Below are positions 16,764-24,189 of a stretch of DNA of 32,395 bases, in pieces. Below the pieces are notes generated by a model, which saw only the letters and a program-made list of their open reading frames with translations, was not told where the DNA came from and ran no database searches. Within the stretch, counting starts at the first letter, position 1. Each line of letters begins with the position of its first letter. The translations under genes and the position numbers were made by a program. Source of the DNA: Herpetosiphonaceae bacterium (GTDB taxonomy: Bacteria > Chloroflexota > Chloroflexia > Chloroflexales > Herpetosiphonaceae); contig JABXJS010000213.1 of the NCBI GenBank assembly GCA_013538855.1, forward strand, positions 1 through 32,395, given 5' to 3'.

Positions 16764-17528
16764 ATGAAAGTACTTGTTCTTCGCGCACCTGGCATCAACT
16801 GCGATGGCGAGGCCGCCGCAGCGATGGAGCTAGCAGGCGCACTCGCCGAGCGCGTCCACGTCAACCGCTTGCTCGATGGCAGCGTGCGCCTGCTCGACTA
16901 CGGCATGCTGCTGCTGCCTGGCGGCTTCGCCTACGGCGACCACCTCGGCGCTGGTCGTATGCTGGCCGTCGATCTGGCCCACCGCCTGCACGATGATCTC
17001 CATGTCTTTGTCGCCGATGGGCGGCCAGTACTGGGCATCTGCAATGGCTTTCAGGTGCTGGTCAAGTCGGGTCTGCTGCCTGGCGCAGGTGCCAGCGCCA
17101 CGCTGACCAACAACGCCAGCGGCCACTACGAGTGTCGCTGGATCGGCCTCAAGGCCAATCCGGCCAGCCCATGCCTGTTTACACAGGGCATCGACGAGCC
17201 ATTCGAGCTGCCAGTCGGCCACGGCGAAGGGCGCTTTTTGGCCGCGCCAGCCACACTAGCGCAGCTACAGGCCAACCAGCAGATCGCGCTGCAGTACGTT
17301 GACGCGCAGGGCCAGCCAACCCAAAGTTACCCGGCCAACCCCAATGGCGCACAGCTCGCCGTCGCGGGCATCTGCAACCAGCAGGGCAACGTGTTTGGGC
17401 TGATGCCGCACCCAGATCGCGCCTTCCTGCCCCAGCAACACCCGCAGTGGCGGCGGCGCGGCCTCGGCGCGGCGGGGCCAGGCATGGCCATCTTCCGCAA
17501 CGCCGTGCGGGCGATGCAGCAGGTCTAG
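16764..17528 (+). CDS. purQ: Phosphoribosylformylglycinamidine synthase glutaminase subunit PurQ
   Basis: PurQ hydrolyses glutamine to supply ammonia to PurL. It is a class I glutamine amidotransferase: MKVLVLRAPGINCD at the start, LLPGGFAYGDHLGAG for the oxyanion loop, the nucleophile C93 in GICNGFQVL, and the catalytic His H216 in MPHPDRA. The usual triad Glu (MPHPERA) is replaced by Asp at 218, a conservative change worth noting. I chose the ATG at 16764 because family members start MKVLV-like. An ATG at 16746 in the same frame adds six residues and would overlap the upstream gene by 10 bases; neither has a strong ribosome binding site, consistent with translational coupling. Length (254 aa) is slightly long, with a Pro/Arg-rich loop (QQHPQWRRRGLG) near the C-terminus. 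Confidence 0.95.
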   Translation: MKVLVLRAPGINCDGEAAAAMELAGALAERVHVNRLLDGSVRLLDYGMLLLPGGFAYGDHLGAGRMLAVDLAHRLHDDLHVFVADGRPVLGICNGFQVLVKSGLLPGAGASATLTNNASGHYECRWIGLKANPASPCLFTQGIDEPFELPVGHGEGRFLAAPATLAQLQANQQIALQYVDAQGQPTQSYPANPNGAQLAVAGICNQQGNVFGLMPHPDRAFLPQQHPQWRRRGLGAAGPGMAIFRNAVRAMQQV

Positions 17529-17533
17529 GACGT

Positions 17534-17561
17534 TTTCGAACAAGCAGCTCTCGCGTATAAT
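17534..17561 (+). promoter_or_regulatory. Promoter of purM
   Basis: A perfect TATAAT (17556-17561) is preceded by TTTCGA (17534-17539) at 16 bases. The purM ATG is 44 bases downstream of the -10. purM can therefore be transcribed independently of the purL-purQ unit. Confidence 0.65.
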
Positions 17562-17605
17562 GAGCATGCTGCTGTTGATTATTCCTGGCATACGTGGGAG
17601 AATGC

Positions 17606-18637
17606 ATGTCGAGCTATCGTGATGCAGGCGTTGATATCGACGCCAAAATGAATACTATTCGCCAAATGAGTTCCGCCGTTAAGGCGACCCATACCGCAGC
17701 TGTGCTGGCCGGCCTTGGTGCCTTCGGCGGCTGCTTCGATCTTCAGGGGGTGCAGCAAACGATCACGCACCCAGTCCTGGTAGCCTCTACCGATGGCATC
17801 GGTACCAAAACCATGGTCGCCGCCGCCGTTGGTCAGTATCAGCATTTGGGCTTCGATCTTGTCAACCACTGCATCAATGATATACTCTGTCAGGGAGCAA
17901 CCCCGCTGTTCTTCATGGACTATATCGCTGCCGCCACGCTCGACCAGGAGCTTGTGTTAGGTGTGGTGAGCGGCTTAGCGCAGGCCTGCCAAGCTGCTGG
18001 CATTGCGCTGCTTGGCGGTGAGACAGCCGAGATGCCCGGCGTCTACCAGCCAAACACCTTCGATGTCGCGGGCACGATTGTCGGCGTCGTCAGCCGCGAT
18101 ACCCTGATCGATGGCACGGCGATCCAGGCCGACGATGTGGTGCTCGCCCTGCCTGCATCGGGGCTGCATACCAATGGCTACTCGCTGGCGCGCAAAGTCT
18201 GTGAGCCGCTTGGCTACACAGCACAGCCCGCCATCCTCGCCGGCCGTACTATCGCAGAGGCTCTATTGGAGCCACATCGCTCCTATCTTGCTGATGTGCA
18301 GGCGCTGCGCACCGCCGGAATCGCAATTCATGGCTTGGTGCATATTACTGGTGGGGGAATTTGGGATAACATTCCACGAGTGGTGCCGCCACACCTCGCT
18401 ACCACCATCGTGCGCGGCACATGGCCGGTAGCGCCGATCTGTCAGCTGATTGTCGAGCAGGGCCAGCTCGATGAGCACGAGGCCCACCATGTGCTGAACA
18501 TGGGCCTGGGGATGCTCGTCATCGTGCCCGCCGCACAGGCGGCGGCGGCGCAGGCGCTGCTGCCTGCGCTGGCAGCCGTCGGCCACATCGTGCCGCGTGA
18601 CACCGATCAGCCAGCCGTAAGGCTTGTCAACGCCTAA
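17606..18637 (+). CDS. purM: Phosphoribosylformylglycinamidine cyclo-ligase (AIR synthetase) PurM
   Basis: PurM closes the imidazole ring, converting FGAM plus ATP to AIR, the step directly after PurL/PurQ. The 343-aa protein has the family length and signatures. SSYRDAGVDIDAK is at the start. GLGAFGGCFDL and LVASTDGIGTK form the nucleotide and phosphate region. NDILCQGATPLFFMDY, GGETAEMPGVY and GLHTNGYSLAR follow, with HITGGGIWDNIPRVVP toward the C-terminus. I chose the ATG at 17606 because GGGAG (17596-17600) lies 5 bases upstream; a GTG at 17594 in the same frame would place the start inside that site. It has its own promoter, and its 3' end contains the promoter of the next gene. Confidence 0.97.
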   Translation: MSSYRDAGVDIDAKMNTIRQMSSAVKATHTAAVLAGLGAFGGCFDLQGVQQTITHPVLVASTDGIGTKTMVAAAVGQYQHLGFDLVNHCINDILCQGATPLFFMDYIAAATLDQELVLGVVSGLAQACQAAGIALLGGETAEMPGVYQPNTFDVAGTIVGVVSRDTLIDGTAIQADDVVLALPASGLHTNGYSLARKVCEPLGYTAQPAILAGRTIAEALLEPHRSYLADVQALRTAGIAIHGLVHITGGGIWDNIPRVVPPHLATTIVRGTWPVAPICQLIVEQGQLDEHEAHHVLNMGLGMLVIVPAAQAAAAQALLPALAAVGHIVPRDTDQPAVRLVNA

Positions 18638-18653
18638 AGGTTTAGGCTATGAT
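18624..18653 (+). promoter_or_regulatory. Promoter of the rsbT-rsbX-kinase unit, overlapping the end of purM
   Basis: TTGTCA (18624-18629) and TATGAT (18648-18653) are separated by 18 bases in the GGCTATGAT context seen at other promoters here. The -35 lies inside the last purM codons, and the RsbT-like ATG is 57 bases past the -10. Confidence 0.6.
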
Positions 18654-18710
18654 ACAACTCGTCACACGATTGTCATCTTCATCTCCCGCCGGATGCGACA
18701 GGAAGCTGGT

Positions 18711-19133
18711 ATGATAACCGAAGAACCCCTCGCACAGCCGATTGTGCGCGAAGTTGATGTCTATCTGGCAGTGAGTCGCGGGCGAGAGCTAGCACGCCGC
18801 CTCGGATTTGACGAAATCGACCGCACGCGGATCGAGATCGCAATCCTAGAGCTGACCAGGAATATTTTAGTTCACGCACAGCGCGGTATGCTGACACTTC
18901 ACACTGTCGAAGCGAATAACCGTCGCGGAATTGCAATTGAGGCCCACGATGACGGGCCAGGCATTGAAGATATTGAGCTGGCGCTCAGCGATGGCTATAG
19001 TACAGCCCACACGCTTGGCGCCGGCCTCCCAGGCGTCCGTCGCCTGATGCATGAGTTTTCTCTCGAAAGCGCTCCCAACGTTGGTACAACGGTAAGAGCG
19101 ATTCGTTGGTTGCCATTGGGAGGGCGACGATGA
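18711..19133 (+). CDS. rsbT: RsbT-like serine/threonine protein kinase (anti-sigma-type GHKL ATPase)
   Basis: This 140-aa single-domain GHKL ATPase resembles RsbT, the switch kinase that phosphorylates STAS proteins of the stressosome and then activates a downstream partner. The N-box is ELTRNILVHA (E47, N51), the G1 box is DDGPGI, and the G2-like GAGLPGVRRLMHEF is the form typical of RsbT rather than RsbW. I chose the ATG at 18711, with AGGAAG just upstream; an open frame extends back to 18624 but overlaps the promoter and purM. The stop overlaps the next ATG as ATGA, so translation is coupled to the RsbX-like gene. No RsbS or RsbR STAS protein is adjacent, so its substrate must be encoded elsewhere. 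The gene symbol is assigned by domain resemblance only. Confidence 0.85.
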   Translation: MITEEPLAQPIVREVDVYLAVSRGRELARRLGFDEIDRTRIEIAILELTRNILVHAQRGMLTLHTVEANNRRGIAIEAHDDGPGIEDIELALSDGYSTAHTLGAGLPGVRRLMHEFSLESAPNVGTTVRAIRWLPLGGRR

Positions 19134-19711
19134 AATTAGAATGGGGCGTGCAGTGTCGCACCAAGGCCCACCAGACCGTCTCTGGCGATGGGTACGCCGT
19201 CATTGAAACCACCAATGGCTGGCTAATTACAGTGATCGACGGCCTCGGCGGTGGTGCGGAAGCCGCACGACCAACCAAGCTCGCACTTGAAACCATCCGC
19301 GAAAATCCCCAGCGCCCGCTGAAGGATTTGATTCAGCTGTGCCACGCCAATCTCCATGGCACACGCGGAGCTGTTATCGGGCTGCTGCGGCTTGAGACGC
19401 ATCAAAATCGCGCCTCCTATATCGGTGTCGGTAATATCGGCATCCATGTGCTGAGTCAGCGCGTAATTAAGCCTATCTCAAAAAATGGCATCCTGGGCCA
19501 CCGCCAGCTGCCATCGCTGCTGGAGATGAACTATACCTTCGACTCAGGCGATACCTTCATCCTGTACAGCGACGGTATCTCAACCCGCATGATCAGCGAC
19601 TCGGCGCTCGCCCACCCACCCAGCGACCTCGATGCGCTGGCCGCTGAGCTGCTCGAGCGCTATGGCAAGACCACCGACGACGCAACCATCTTAATCGCCC
19701 GCCCCAGCTAG
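19130..19711 (+). CDS. RsbX-like PP2C/SpoIIE-type serine phosphatase
   Basis: The product is a 193-aa PPM-family phosphatase of the short RsbX/SpoIIE type. Metal-binding Asp residues are visible in SGDGYAV near residue 21, in VIDGLGGG near 43, in LYSDGIS near 146, and in TTDDATILIA at the C-terminus. RsbX in Bacillus removes phosphate from the stressosome STAS proteins that RsbT phosphorylates, resetting the switch; the same pairing is implied here by the overlapping start and stop (ATGA) with the RsbT-like gene. The ATG at 19130 has GGGAGG at 19118-19123. The open frame continues upstream to 19106 but without a ribosome binding site. The histidine kinase gene follows after 9 bases. Confidence 0.85.
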   Translation: MKLEWGVQCRTKAHQTVSGDGYAVIETTNGWLITVIDGLGGGAEAARPTKLALETIRENPQRPLKDLIQLCHANLHGTRGAVIGLLRLETHQNRASYIGVGNIGIHVLSQRVIKPISKNGILGHRQLPSLLEMNYTFDSGDTFILYSDGISTRMISDSALAHPPSDLDALAAELLERYGKTTDDATILIARPS

Positions 19712-19720
19712 AGGTAGTGT

Positions 19721-22378
19721 ATGGACTTAGCAACGCAGCCACAGCTTCAAGATTGGCTCTCCAGCCACACGGACGTGATCGTCAAACGCTGGCAAGAGCT
19801 GTTAGCTGCTAACTGGCCCGAGCACGAGGAGATGTGGTCGAGCGAGCGCCTACAGCAGCTTTACGCCGCCTTCACGCAGCCCAACGCCACCAGTCGCGCC
19901 GAGATGCTCGAGCTAACGGTGCGCGCCGGTCGCACGTTTGGGCTAAGCTTTGCTCTGTCCCTCCCGCTCATGCTGCGCCGTGCGATAAGCCTCACCTTAA
20001 GCGAGCAGCCCTGGGATAATGGCGCAGCCTTCAGCGCGCTGGCCGCTATCGAGACGCTGCTCGACGCCACGATCAGCGCTATCTCCCACGCCTACCACCA
20101 CGATATCGAGGCCGAACACGAGTACCTGCTTGAGCAGCAGGCCCAAATGGCCACCGAGTCCGATCAGATGGCCCTGCAGCTCTCAACACTCTACGATATC
20201 TCGCAAACGCTCAGCACCACGCTTGATCGTTCTTTACTACTACAGAATGTAGGCCCACGCCTGCTGCAAACGTTCGATGTCCAGCACTGCGCGATTGTGC
20301 TTGAGGATACGGTGGCCATCTGGCGCGTCGAGCAGGCCTGGGGCGAGGGCTGGGGCCAGCTGGCTGGGTCAACCATCGCCGCCGAGAAGCTGCCCAAGGC
20401 GCTGCTCACCGCCTGCAGCACCGATCAGCCGCAGCGGCTGAAGAAGGTGCCCAAGTCCGGCACAACCTGGCTCTTCACCGATCAGCCGGTGCTGTTTGTG
20501 CCACTGATCCAGGAGCCAAGCCTCAAGGGCTGCCTAGTGGTTCAGTCGCCGCATCTGCTCGATCACCTCGATGCCAATACACTCAAGCTCTGGCACACTG
20601 TCGCAAACCAGATCGTGGTTGCGCTGCAAAATGCCCACCTCTACAGCGAGGTCCATGAGCTTAACACCGACCTTGAGCGCAAGGTCGCCGAGCGCACCGC
20701 CGAGCTACGCGAGGAGCGCGACCGCCTTGAGGCCATCGCCGATATCGCGCGCGACATCAGCACCCTCGAGATCGATGTGCTGCTCAACCGTATCCTGCAG
20801 GCGCTGGCTAACTTGACTGGCGTTTTGCACGGCTCAGTGATGCTCATCGACTCGGGCACCGGCCTGCTGGTCGACCGCGCTGTGCTCACCGAGAGCGAGC
20901 ACTCGCTTGGCTCACGCCGCTTCCAGGTCGGCGAGGGCATTGTCGGCTGGATCGCCCAGCATCGCCAGCCCGCCCTGGTCAACGATGTCGAAAATGATGA
21001 CCGCTGGGTCACGCTCGATGCCTTCGGCCAGATCGTCGGCAAGAATACTGGCGCGCTGGTCGGCGTGCCGCTGATCGCCGGCGACGATGTGGTGGGCGTG
21101 CTGATGCTCTCACATCCCCAGGCGCACTACTTCAACCAAAGTCACCTGCGCCTGCTCAAGGCCATCGCCGGCGAGATCGCCATCGCTATCTACAACGCTC
21201 AGCTGTATGAGTTCCTCGGCGAGCGCACCAATCGCCTCTACACCATGCTGCGCCACCAGGAAGAGGTGTCGAGCCAAAACAACGCTATTTTGCAGTCGCT
21301 CAACGATGCCGTGATCGTGTTCAACACCGAGCGCAGCGTGATCTTGGCCAACGACGCCGCCGCGCGCGTGCTCGACCGCCCACTCGACGATATCTTGACC
21401 CAAACCTTCGATGAGCTGCTCGATAGCCTCAATATCAAGCTGCCTGGCGATCCGCTTGGCCACGCCCTGTCGTACAACGGCGGCGAGCGCCCTGATCCGC
21501 TCTCGATCACGATCACCCGCGAGACCCAGTGGCTGCAAGTCACACTCGTGCCCGTGATCACCGAGCGCGGCGAGATGCTCGGCGCATGCTTGATCGGCCG
21601 CGATATCACCCGCGAGGTCGAGTCCGATCGCCTCAAGACCGAGTTCATCGGCACTGTTTCGCACGAGCTGCGCACGCCGATGACCTCGATCAAAGGCTAT
21701 ACGCAGCTGCTGGCCATGGGCTCGCTCGGCGAGGTCAACGACACCCAGAAAGAGTTTTTGAACACCATCACCTCCAACGCCGAGCGCATGATCGCCATCA
21801 TCAACGACCTGCTCGACATCACCAAGATCGAGACTGGCTCGGTTGAGCTCAACCCAGCGCCGCTGCGCATGACCGAGGTGCTGAGCCAGGTCGTCAGCGG
21901 CATCCGCGCCGATCTCACCTCGCACGAGCACGACTTCAGCTTGAACCTAGCGCCCAATCTGCCCAATCTCTGGGCCGACCAGGAGCGCGTCTACCAGGTG
22001 CTCAACAATCTGCTCAGCAATGCGATCAAGTACACGCCGCGTGGCGGTAAAATCGCGCTCAGCGCGAAGTCCATCGACTACGCCAGCATCCCCGAGCGCC
22101 AGCGCGAAGGCCTTAATCGCACCCGGCAGTACATCGAGATCCAGGTGCAGGACAGCGGTGTCGGCATCGACCCATCCGAGCAAGATAAAATCTTCGAGCG
22201 CTTCTATCGCACCGAGAACCAGCTCAAGATCGAGGCCGGCGGCACTGGCCTCGGTCTCTCGCTGGTCAAGCCGCTGCTGCAGCTTATGGGCGGCCGCATC
22301 TGGGTCGAGAGCGCCCTTAACCAGGGCAGCACCTTCACGGTTGTCTTGCCTGGCATCGTCGAAAAAGCGGCGCAGTAA
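19721..22378 (+). CDS. Multidomain sensor histidine kinase: RsbRD-like N-terminus, two GAF, PAS, HisKA, HATPase
   Basis: The 885-aa protein has no membrane segment and is probably cytoplasmic. An all-helical N-terminal domain (about 5-125) resembles the RsbRD N-terminal domain of stressosome co-antagonists. It is followed by a GAF-like domain (about 165-315), a coiled coil (about 308-345, LERKVAERTAELREERDRLE) and a second GAF domain (about 345-495). A PAS domain (about 515-635) precedes HisKA with phospho-acceptor H648 in VSHELRTPMTSIKGYTQL. The HATPase domain has N-box NNLLSNAIKY, G1 DSGVGI, F-box FERFYRTE and G2 GGTGLGLSLVKPLL. GAGGT precedes the ATG. No response regulator is adjacent, so this is an orphan kinase. 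Its place in the rsbT-rsbX operon and its RsbRD-like front end suggest that it reports to, or senses with, the partner-switching pair (inference). Confidence 0.9.
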   Translation: MDLATQPQLQDWLSSHTDVIVKRWQELLAANWPEHEEMWSSERLQQLYAAFTQPNATSRAEMLELTVRAGRTFGLSFALSLPLMLRRAISLTLSEQPWDNGAAFSALAAIETLLDATISAISHAYHHDIEAEHEYLLEQQAQMATESDQMALQLSTLYDISQTLSTTLDRSLLLQNVGPRLLQTFDVQHCAIVLEDTVAIWRVEQAWGEGWGQLAGSTIAAEKLPKALLTACSTDQPQRLKKVPKSGTTWLFTDQPVLFVPLIQEPSLKGCLVVQSPHLLDHLDANTLKLWHTVANQIVVALQNAHLYSEVHELNTDLERKVAERTAELREERDRLEAIADIARDISTLEIDVLLNRILQALANLTGVLHGSVMLIDSGTGLLVDRAVLTESEHSLGSRRFQVGEGIVGWIAQHRQPALVNDVENDDRWVTLDAFGQIVGKNTGALVGVPLIAGDDVVGVLMLSHPQAHYFNQSHLRLLKAIAGEIAIAIYNAQLYEFLGERTNRLYTMLRHQEEVSSQNNAILQSLNDAVIVFNTERSVILANDAAARVLDRPLDDILTQTFDELLDSLNIKLPGDPLGHALSYNGGERPDPLSITITRETQWLQVTLVPVITERGEMLGACLIGRDITREVESDRLKTEFIGTVSHELRTPMTSIKGYTQLLAMGSLGEVNDTQKEFLNTITSNAERMIAIINDLLDITKIETGSVELNPAPLRMTEVLSQVVSGIRADLTSHEHDFSLNLAPNLPNLWADQERVYQVLNNLLSNAIKYTPRGGKIALSAKSIDYASIPERQREGLNRTRQYIEIQVQDSGVGIDPSEQDKIFERFYRTENQLKIEAGGTGLGLSLVKPLLQLMGGRIWVESALNQGSTFTVVLPGIVEKAAQ

Positions 22379-22397
22379 GCCGCACCGCCAAAGCACA

Positions 22398-22421
22398 GCC
22401 GCCGCAGTCTCCTGCGGCGGC
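22398..22421 (+). terminator. Terminator hairpin after the histidine kinase
   Basis: GCCGCCGCAG (22398-22407) and CTGCGGCGGC (22412-22421) form a perfect 10-bp stem with loop TCTC, starting 20 bases after the stop and followed by the moderately T-rich CTTGTGTTGT. Confidence 0.75.
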
Positions 22422-22462
22422 CTTGTGTTGTACTAGAACTGCATGTGTTTGGCAGCTTTTAA

Positions 22463-22478
22463 GCATGCACCAGCATGC
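22463..22478 (-). terminator. Short hairpin at the end of the minus-strand secreted-protein gene
   Basis: Two GCATGC hexamers surround ACCA, immediately beyond the stop codon at 22480-22482. On the minus strand TTAAAAG follows. It is a weak terminator at best; the larger hairpin at 22398-22421 could serve both directions. Confidence 0.35.
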
Positions 22479-22479
22479 C

Positions 22480-23892
22480 CTAGCGCCGCCAGATGCCTAG
22501 GTAGCCATCAGGCAGCGTGGCCGGGGCAGGCTGAACGGCGTTGGGTGTGGTGATTAAGCGCCCGTTGTTCACCGTCAGCGCCACAGCCATCACGCCGTTG
22601 TGAATAGCCACCGCCCGCAGCGGCGAACCACCTGCGCTCACGCCAGGCCCGGCCAGCGGCGTCCAGATGTAGCGCTGGGTCAGATCAGCGCTGATCACGG
22701 CGATAAAGCCCTCGCCGCCAGCATATGGGCCAACGGCAACGCCGGCCACCGTGCGGCTGTCACGCTGATCGATACAACAGTAGGACTCACCGGCGAGGTA
22801 GACCGTGCCATCAAGGTCTGCCGCGATACTCAGTGGCACCAGCGTGTTGCCCTTGCCGCTCGATAGCCGCGCCACCAAGAACTGTCCGCGCTCAAGCGCG
22901 CCGTTCGCTGGGCTGTAGCGACCGTACCAGGTCAGCGCAGCGCTGTTGTTGTAGGGGTTGGTGTAGAAGTCGGGCTTGATGATGGTGGCCGCTTGGTTGA
23001 TATCGAGTGGATTGCGCTCGAAGACGTTGTTGCCGCCATCGCTGCGCCCAGTGAAGTAGAGCTTGCCGTCGCGCCCAAGCGCCACGCGCCGCCCACGTGT
23101 GTCGGCTCCCAGACCCGCACCGCTTGTGGCGCTCGCCGAGAAGTCGTAGCTGGTCCACACTGGCGCACCAGCATACGTCCAGGCGCGCAGAAAGGCCACC
23201 TGGAGATTCGAGTATTGCTTATAGCCGGTGGCGATCACGGTGGCGTTCGGCGCGTACACCGCCACATCGAAGGACTCGCTATCGGAGGTCGAGGCCCCGG
23301 TTGACCACGAGCCAACCTGCGTGCCGCCGAGGTTGTACACAAATACCTCTGGCGCAACAGCGGCGGCCACCGTGCCATCGCTGCCCAGCGCACAGCGCCG
23401 CACCACACCAGGATTGGCGCTCCAGAGCAGAGTTTGCGCGTCGGCGCTTAGCAGGGCCACGCCCCAGTTGCCACACACCACCAGTCGATTATTGACAACC
23501 TCAAGATCGTATACGACTGGATCGGCTACAAGCGCACCGCCGATGCGCGTAAGCGAGAGCGCGGTGTCGCTGTCAGCGTTGAAGCGCAGAATCGCGCCTG
23601 TGCCGCCACCAAGCAGGTTGGTCGGCGTCAGACCAAACGGATCAAGGCTCAGCGCACCACCCCAGATAACCTGCCGCTGCCCATCCACATCCGCCGCCCA
23701 GCCAGCATCGGCTCCGGCACCACCAAGATGCGTCGCGTAGGTCAGCGGCAGATCAAGACTTGGCTGCAGCGCTGTTGAGCGTGCGACAAACGGCAGAAAA
23801 ATCGTAGCCTGGCCATGCACACGCGGGTGCGGTGCCGCCCAGGCCGCCAGCGGAATCAACACCAGCAGCAGTCCAAGCCAGCGATAGCGCAT
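22480..23892 (-). CDS. Secreted beta-propeller-like protein of unknown function
   Basis: This is a 470-aa exported protein. I chose the ATG at 23892 because GGAGG lies 6 bases upstream; an in-frame TTG five codons earlier overlaps that site. The signal peptide is WLGLLLVLIPLAAWAAP. Directly after it comes QATIFLPFVARS, similar to a motif near the C-termini of two other secreted proteins here. The rest is a run of Gly-rich strand pairs such as THLGGAGADAGWAADVDGQ, KLYFTGRSDGGNN, TVYLAGESYCC and EGFIAVISADLTQRYIWTPL. These resemble SBBP-type (beta-propeller) repeats found in secreted bacterial proteins. A Cys pair occurs in CCIDQ. No catalytic motif is seen. Its promoter must lie in or beyond the MITE-like element, whose left end is only 20 bases upstream of the start. 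Confidence 0.8.
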   Translation of the reverse strand: MRYRWLGLLLVLIPLAAWAAPHPRVHGQATIFLPFVARSTALQPSLDLPLTYATHLGGAGADAGWAADVDGQRQVIWGGALSLDPFGLTPTNLLGGGTGAILRFNADSDTALSLTRIGGALVADPVVYDLEVVNNRLVVCGNWGVALLSADAQTLLWSANPGVVRRCALGSDGTVAAAVAPEVFVYNLGGTQVGSWSTGASTSDSESFDVAVYAPNATVIATGYKQYSNLQVAFLRAWTYAGAPVWTSYDFSASATSGAGLGADTRGRRVALGRDGKLYFTGRSDGGNNVFERNPLDINQAATIIKPDFYTNPYNNSAALTWYGRYSPANGALERGQFLVARLSSGKGNTLVPLSIAADLDGTVYLAGESYCCIDQRDSRTVAGVAVGPYAGGEGFIAVISADLTQRYIWTPLAGPGVSAGGSPLRAVAIHNGVMAVALTVNNGRLITTPNAVQPAPATLPDGYLGIWRR

Positions 23893-23911
23893 AGCATACC
23901 TCCACAAACGG

Positions 23912-24099
23912 TCACAATCCTAAGACCAATTCACCATTAAGCTTAATTAATCTGTATTAATCAAATCTGAACGCCTATAGATTAATACCAATGCACCTTG
24001 GATCAGGTGCAGGATGGCACCCTGCCGAGGGCGTGGGGCTGCGCCTCAAACTGCCGCGCATTGCAGCATCTGTAACGTGAATTGGTATAAGGATTGTTA
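23912..24099. mobile_element. MITE-like element with 23-bp imperfect terminal inverted repeats
   Basis: The left end (23912-23934) and the reverse complement of the right end (24077-24099) match at 20 of 23 positions, sharing ACAATCCT and ACCAATTCAC. The 188-bp span encodes nothing. Its left half is strikingly AT-rich (TTAATTAATCTGTATTAATC) and its right half is GC-rich. Internally it holds a further TIR-like copy, ATACCAATGCACC (23985-23997), and a hairpin GCACCT-TGGATC-AGGTGC (23993-24010). No clear target-site duplication or transposase is seen. This fits a non-autonomous miniature element; a bidirectional regulatory structure is the alternative. It fills nearly all the space between two divergent genes. 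Confidence 0.6.
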
Positions 24100-24101
24100 G
24101 C

Positions 24102-24129
24102 AATCTGCAATCGCACCACATTGCAGATT
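24102..24129. promoter_or_regulatory. Inverted repeat (10-bp arms) overlapping the LCP-gene -35 box
   Basis: AATCTGCAAT (24102-24111) and ATTGCAGATT (24120-24129) are perfect inverted arms around an 8-base spacer. The right arm contains the TTGCAG used as the -35. The geometry, about one and three-quarter helical turns between arm centres, suits a dimeric repressor. Confidence 0.5.
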
Positions 24130-24149
24130 TAGGCCGCCAGGGCTATAAT
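24121..24149 (+). promoter_or_regulatory. Sigma-70-type promoter of the LCP operon
   Basis: TTGCAG (24121-24126) and a perfect TATAAT (24144-24149, in GGCTATAAT) are 17 bases apart. The ATG is 41 bases downstream of the -10. Confidence 0.75.
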
Positions 24150-24189
24150 CGGCAGCGCGGATAGGAGTTCTCAACGAGGTTAACCTGCT

